Source: Sipunculus nudus (lineage: Eukaryota > Annelida > Sipuncula > Golfingiida > Sipunculidae). Taken from it: 64,000 nucleotides of DNA. Location: positions 56,725,519-56,789,518 of the forward strand of contig CM049306.1 of NCBI GenBank assembly GCA_026874595.1, read 5' to 3'. Numbering within the stretch: position 1 is the stretch's first letter; each line of letters starts with the position of its first letter. Below, piece after piece: positions 61,183 through 64,000 of this stretch. The translations under genes and the position numbers were made by a program. The notes below the pieces were generated by a model. That model saw nothing but the letters and a program-made list of their open reading frames with translations. It did not search any database and had not been told where the DNA came from.

Positions 61183-62035
61183 TTCAATTGCAAGTCTCGT
61201 CAAATTTCGCTCGGTTTATCGTCAAACGAGAAAAAACGAGATTTCACGGAAATGCTTATAACTCGGCGACTTTTACAGCTACACAGGTCTAGTTTTCGGC
61301 ATTTTATATAATATGACCAGCTTGACACGCCAGAAAAGAAATCAGGCCAAATCTCGCACCATATCTCGTCAAGCGAGAAAAAAACGAGATATCATGGAAA
61401 TGCTTATAACTAGGCGACTTTTACAGCTACTCAGGTCTAGTTTTTGGTATTTGGTAACATTTGGCCAACTTGACATAGTAAAACTGCGATACTTGGCGAA
61501 ATCTCGCACTACATCTGGTCAAATGTGGAAAAACGAGATTTCACAGAAATGCATATAAGTCAGCGACTTTCACAGCTAGACAGGTCTAGTTTTTGGCATT
61601 CATTAACATTTGGACGGCTTGACATGACAAACCTGCAAGACTGGCCAAATCTCGCACCATATCTCGTCAAACGATAAAAAAGGAGATTTCACAGAAATGC
61701 TAATAACTCGGCAACTTTTACAGCTAGACAGATGTAGTTTTCGCCATTTCATAACATTTAGAGAGTTTGATATGACAAATCTACAAGACTGGCCAAATCC
61801 TGCACCATATCTCGTCAAACGAGAAAACACGAGAGTACACGGAAATGCTTATAACTCGGCGACTTTTACAGCTAGACGGATCCAGTTTTCGCCATTTCGT
61901 AACGTTTGGCCGTCTTGACATAATAAAACTGCTCGTCTTGCCAAATCTCGTTCTATATCTCGTCAAGCGAGAAAAAAACATGATTTCGCTTAAATGCTGA
62001 TAACACGGCGACTTTTGCAGCTAGTTTGTTTTTTG
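61183..62035. repeat. ~148-bp tandem array (6 units)
   Basis: GCGACTTTTACAGCTA landmarks near 61267, 61414, 61563, 61711, 61860 and 62009. Each unit also has the palindrome CTCGTCAAACGAG. Confidence 0.8.
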
Positions 62036-63360
62036 GATAGGGCCACTAGGGGGCGCTGGATGCGAACTTCCCCAATATATCATATTTTGGCCATATCTCC
62101 AAAATTATAAGCCTCAATTACATAAACTATAGCTTATTTTCTTCCTCTGAGTCTCCTCCATAACCTGGTGTAGTCATCTGGTCACAATTTTGTGTCACCT
62201 TGTCAGTGTGTCTGTCTGTTTGTCAATTGTCCTCAAATTCGCCTGCTTGCTCTTGCGTCTCACATATAGCATTCTACAGCCCCCAGTTTTGAAAGAATCT
62301 TTTTGAAACTATTACATCTTAAGTCTTACACTAATATCTCGAGACCAACTTTTCATTTTCCGGATATGGCCGCTAGGGGGCGCTGAACTCGAACCTCTCC
62401 CAACATATCATGCTTTGGTAATATGTCCAAAACTATAAACCTCAGTTACATAAACTGTAGCTTTTTTCTTCCTTTGAGTCTTCTCCATAACCTGGAGTAG
62501 TCATCTGGACTCAATCTTGAGTAACTTTGTCAGTGTGTCTGTCTGTTTGTCAGTTGTCCTCAAATTCGCCTGCTTGCTGGTTCTTGCGTCTCACATATAG
62601 CATTCTATAGGCCACAGTTTTGAGGGAATCCTTTTGAAACTATTACACCTTATGTCTTACACTAATATCTCGAAATAAATTTTTCATTTTCCGGATATGG
62701 CCACTAGTGCGCGCTGCACACGACCCTTACACACATACCATTGTATTGGCCATATCTCTACACCCAAAGCCTCAGTTACATAAACTAAAGCTTATTTTCT
62801 TCCTTTTAGTCTTCTCCATAACCTGATTAAGGCATCTGGTTTCAATATTCTGTCACTTTGTCAGTGTGTCCATCTGTTTGTCCGTTATCCTCAAAGTCGC
62901 CTGCTTGCTGGTTCTTACGCCTTACATATAGCATTCTACAGGCCACAGCTTTGACGGAATCCTTTTGAAACTGGGACATCTCATGTCATACGCTAATAAT
63001 ACAAACCGCGTTTGTCGTTTTTGGAATATGTCCGCTAGAGGGCGCTACAGTCGAACCTCCCAAGTATATCATTAATTCGCCATACCTCCAAAACTATTAA
63101 TCTAAATTACATTAATTTTAACTCATTTTCTTCCTTTGAATCTTCTCCATAACCAGGTTATGTCATCTGGTATCAATCTTGTCTCACAAAGTCAGTATGT
63201 CTGTCTGTTTGTCTTTTGTTGTCGGCTTTGTCTGCTTGCCTGTTCTTTTGTCTCATATGTCATTCTACGGGCCACATATTCTCAGCAATGTCCTTGAGAG
63301 TCATTCCATTGATAGAAAACCGACAAAATTTTCTGTCTGTCCATCTGTGTTTCACTTCCG
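62036..63360. repeat. ~330-bp tandem array (4 units) with CTCF-like motifs
   Basis: Motif starts at 62042, 62368, 62699 and 63030, spacing 326-331 bp. The motif is GCCACTAGGGGGCGCTGG in the best unit. Each unit also has CTTCTCCATAACCTGG and a TCAGTGTGTCTGTCTGTTTG. Confidence 0.8.
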
Positions 63361-64000
63361 ATTTCCGGCAAGCGTTCGACCTATGGTCGTCTAGTTTGTT
63401 TGTCTGCACTCTCCTGGCCACAATTTTGCCACAATCACCTTGAAACTTATAGGGATGATGAAAAACATAATTTCTAGGTGCCCTATTGTTTTTGGTTGAA
63501 GTAGGTCAAAGGTCAAGGTCAAGATCACGACAGGTATGGTTAACGGTTTTTGCACTATAACTTCGCCATAAATAGGCTTATCCACTTCTGCAATAGCTCA
63601 TTTTTTTCGTCATCACCTGGCCTTTCTTTTGACATGTAGCTTACTTAAATTTGCTGTTACCATGGTTACGCAATTTTGGGGAGAAATCATGGAATTTCGT
63701 GATATTTTTCAAATTTGCAGCAATCGTACTGATTCTGAGATATTTTATGTAACACAAAAATATCTCGAAATTGTTTTTTCAGATTTTGGAAATGGCGTCC
63801 AGGGGGCGTTGCAGATGAAAAAACATGAAAATTTGTTTTGGTGCTATACCTCCAGAACTAATAAACATTGGGCCATTTCCATCACAGCACCTTCAACTGG
63901 GGTCCATGGGCTTATTTTTGCGCATAGGTGCCAAAGTGCGCTATTGCCAGATTTCTCTATTTTTGGGGTAAAACTTTTGTATTTTGAAAATATGCAGTTT

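Larger units (their letters stand above)
60048..64000. repeat. 3.35-kb composite repeat, one full unit and the start of a second
   Basis: CTGCACTCTCCTGGCCACAA occurs at 60051 and 63404, offset 3353 bp. Sequence after both is near identical to the window end. Subregions: 61183-62035, six ~148-bp units with ACTCGGCGACTTTTACAGCT; 62036-63360, four ~330-bp units. The first unit ends near 63394 in CGACC-TAT-GGTCG, T, CTAG, T. Confidence 0.8.

Overview
This is a eukaryotic (metazoan) genomic window. Coding sequence is split into short exons with GT-AG introns. The DNA is AT-rich and full of transposable-element remnants, (TA)n microsatellites and tandem arrays. The kinds of repeats (GTCCGTCC-type leaders, AGGTCA-rich repeats, GGTGGCGCCACC arrays) suggest a mollusc or related lophotrochozoan; that is inference from sequence style, not a species identification. 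No rRNA gene, functional tRNA gene or CRISPR array was seen.

Three protein-coding genes can be assembled exon by exon with consistent splice phases. (1) ZC3HC1/NIPA, minus strand, 11377 down to 582, nine coding exons, 397 aa, apparently complete. It has the C3HC zinc finger and the second C2HC (Rsm1-like) zinc module. (2) KLHDC10, plus strand, 11486 to 31937, eleven coding exons (one possibly a skippable cassette), about 409 aa. It has Kelch repeats followed by a BC-box and a Cul2-box, as expected of a CUL2 E3 ligase receptor. (3) An acetylcholinesterase-like cholinesterase, minus strand, 57614 down to 45938, six coding exons. It has the full Ser-Glu-His catalytic set and the choline-site Trp; only the signal-peptide exon is missing.

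ZC3HC1 and KLHDC10 lie head to head with 108 bp between their start codons. The two genes are also neighbours in human (7q32.2), so this looks like an old shared bidirectional promoter.

Layout: 1-11.4 kb, ZC3HC1 with a minisatellite at its 3' end and, in its introns, a hAT-type MITE and a miniature LTR element; 11.5-31.9 kb, KLHDC10, with a LINE 3' fragment and two large Helitron-like tandem-repeat elements in its introns; 31.9-45.9 kb, gene-free and repeat-rich; 45.9-57.6 kb, cholinesterase; 57.6-64 kb, no gene found, ending in a composite tandem-repeat block.

The most unusual signals are: a 416-bp TRIM-like LTR element at 6581-6996 whose LTRs carry tRNA-like A and B boxes and whose primer site matches tRNA-Leu(AAG); three Helitron-like elements with 277-bp internal arrays; a 3.35-kb repeat near the right edge whose 330-bp subunits each carry a CTCF-like motif; and a ZC3HC1 C-terminus that runs into a minisatellite. 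Functions come from family knowledge and motif reading; no database search was run.
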